DNA of 35,536 bases from Trueperaceae bacterium. GTDB taxonomy: Bacteria; Deinococcota; Deinococci; Deinococcales; Trueperaceae. The position numbers were made by a program, and so were the translations under genes. The stretch spans positions 1 through 35,536 of the forward strand of contig JAGQHN010000046.1 in the NCBI GenBank assembly GCA_020431825.1, written 5' to 3'. The notes beneath the pieces are model-generated. The model made no database searches. It was not told the origin of the DNA and saw only the letters and a list, made by a program, of their open reading frames with translations. Positions 34,462 to 35,536 of the stretch are shown here, one piece after another; position 1 is the stretch's first letter; each line of letters starts with the position of its first letter.

Positions 34462-34700
34462 TTCGGTAATGGTATAGCGTTTACAGGTGAAACAGTGAAA
34501 AGGTTAGAAAATAACGAACCTAGATAGGCTCACAAACAATACTTTAGTCAGATTATCTGCCAGGATGATGCCACCATCTTTATTTCCAGGCAGTCCCCAT
34601 TAAAAGCCAGATGAATTCATCTTTACCCGGATACGCAAGTAGCCTTAAGTTCATTAGCCTCGAGCTTGATTCAATCAACTAACTTCATAGAAACTTATTT
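34462..34700. other. Intergenic region with third dispersed motif copy and a 14-bp palindrome
   Basis: About 240 bp without a gene between convergent genes. 34561-34576 reads CAGGATGATGCCACCA, the third copy of the motif in the other two intergenic regions. It is bracketed by CTGCC and GGCAG. AGATGAATTCATCT (34609-34622) is a perfect palindrome. A CTCGAG lies at 34661. No promoter is expected here. Confidence 0.5.
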
Positions 34701-35536
34701 TTAGGCAACTGTTTGCTTAGGTAAAAACCATACAGCGGGCAAACTCAAAAAGGCAATAAACCCAGTAAGCCAGAAGGCGTTTTGTAATCCCATCGCATCC
34801 GCCAGTACCCCTGTTAATGACACACCTAAACCAAGCGCCAAAAAATTCAAGGCAATAAAAATGCCGTTTGCCAGAGAGCGGTCATTGCGAAATTCATCCT
34901 GGACAACTGCCATAAAAATAGGAGCAATAGAGAGTGCCGTAAATCCTAAAAGGAGTAAAAGCGGCACATAAAGCCAGGCGGGACTCAGCAAAAAGGCAAA
35001 GAGAACCAGAGGTGATAAGCCCAGCATAGTAACCAGAATGCCCCTTCTCCCCCAGCGATCACTAAGCATGCCTGAAAGCAGTGCGCCAGCTACCCCTGCG
35101 GCCTCGAGTATGGTCAGGGCTGCGGCGGCAAGCCAGAGGCTCGAGTTCACCACATCGTTCATATAGGTAGGTAAAAAGGTGGTGATTGCCCCTAAAAACA
35201 GTGATCTGCTAAACAGTAACCAGGCTAAAACTGAAAAAACTCTAAGTCCCTTTTGCCAGGGAAAGGCCTGACGCACCCGTGGTACAACTGTGACATGCCT
35301 TAGTCTAAAAAACAAAATGCCTGACACGACCCAGCCAATAAACATGAGTCGCCAAATACCCTCGAGGCCAAACCAGGCTACCCCCGTAGCAGCAACAATG
35401 GGCCCAAGCGTACGTCCTAGCTCACCACCTGCCATGAAAAAACCCATCCCGGTGCCCAGGCGCTTCCCTGAAACATTGGCAACCATAGCAGGAGCAGGCG
35501 AGTGAAATGAGGAAATACTCACCCCGGTGCCCATAA
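34701..35536 (-). CDS. MFS transporter, fosmidomycin-resistance-like (N-terminus outside window)
   Basis: 277 visible residues of the C-terminal part of a major facilitator. The frame runs to the window edge, and MFS proteins are about 400 residues, so the ATG at 35534 is probably internal. SSFHSPAPAMVANVSGKRLGTGMGFFMAGGELGRTLGPIVAA resembles the helix 4-5 region of the Fsr subfamily, split here by loop residues. LSDRWGRRGILV is the MFS motif-A repeat between helices 8 and 9. Several further hydrophobic helices follow. It is an inner-membrane exporter or importer, substrate unknown. It converges on the dehydrogenase operon. Confidence 0.85.
   Translation of the reverse strand, partial: MGTGVSISSFHSPAPAMVANVSGKRLGTGMGFFMAGGELGRTLGPIVAATGVAWFGLEGIWRLMFIGWVVSGILFFRLRHVTVVPRVRQAFPWQKGLRVFSVLAWLLFSRSLFLGAITTFLPTYMNDVVNSSLWLAAAALTILEAAGVAGALLSGMLSDRWGRRGILVTMLGLSPLVLFAFLLSPAWLYVPLLLLLGFTALSIAPIFMAVVQDEFRNDRSLANGIFIALNFLALGLGVSLTGVLADAMGLQNAFWLTGFIAFLSLPAVWFLPKQTVA

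Overview
The window is about 35.5 kb of bacterial chromosome, near 50% GC in the lines I counted by hand, with dense genes in long co-directional runs joined by 4-nt ATGA overlaps. No rRNA, tRNA, insertion sequence, integrase or CRISPR array was seen. The taxon cannot be fixed from the sequence. A solute-binding protein whose signal peptide ends in SLA/Q and a -10-like box almost touching a start codon are compatible with Deinococcota (Truepera/Meiothermus-like), but this is a guess. The strongest genome signature is the palindrome CTCGAG. By eye it occurs about 100 times on both strands, in all frames and in several intergenic regions, roughly ten times the random expectation.

Layout. 1-863: 3' part of a uronate-dehydrogenase-like SDR. 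921-2396: an AT-rich ApeA-like HEPN ribonuclease (abortive-infection type phage defence) without any CTCGAG, probably acquired; a 50-codon ORF overlaps its stop. 2552-5764: GH43-like beta-propeller hydrolase and a PcRGLX/YetA-like rhamnogalacturonan lyase. 5776-6849(-) and 6990-10088(+): alpha/beta hydrolase divergent from a TetR regulator that is coupled to a FabH-like condensing enzyme and an acyl-CoA-synthetase-like AMP ligase. 10194-14714: a complete LivKHMGF-type ABC importer with a terminator hairpin between the binding protein and the permeases. 14703-15707(-): quinone-oxidoreductase-like MDR. 16106-18710: two-subunit molybdenum hydroxylase (2Fe-2S subunit plus IorB-like subunit). 18805-21739(-): GH78-like rhamnosidase and an SDR. 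21964-25469: APH-fold kinase, Gfo/Idh/MocA oxidoreductase and apiosidase-like TIM-barrel protein. 25676-27445: MsbA-like ABC exporter half. 27506-29367: xylose-isomerase-like TIM-barrel protein coupled to a Gfo/Idh oxidoreductase. 29472-34411: a probable operon of a Vps62-like/HAD fusion, a GntR/FadR regulator, a cupin and two Gfo/Idh proteins, ending at a strong hairpin terminator. 34701-35536(-): C-terminal part of an MFS transporter.

How it fits together. Two themes alternate. One is intracellular handling of plant cell-wall sugars, probably pectin/rhamnogalacturonan side chains: lyase, GH43, GH78, apiosidase-like, uronate dehydrogenase-like, sugar isomerase and four Gfo/Idh enzymes, none with an evident signal peptide, implying oligosaccharides are imported first. 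The other is uptake and activation of a small carboxylic acid or amide (Liv transporter, AMP ligase, condensing enzyme, hydrolase, molybdenum hydroxylase). Substrates are inferred, not shown. The items most worth follow-up are the CTCGAG iteration, the ApeA-like island, a 14-bp motif dispersed in three intergenic regions, a shared TATAGGATATA operator-like motif, the Vps62-HAD fusion and the isomerase/oxidoreductase pair.
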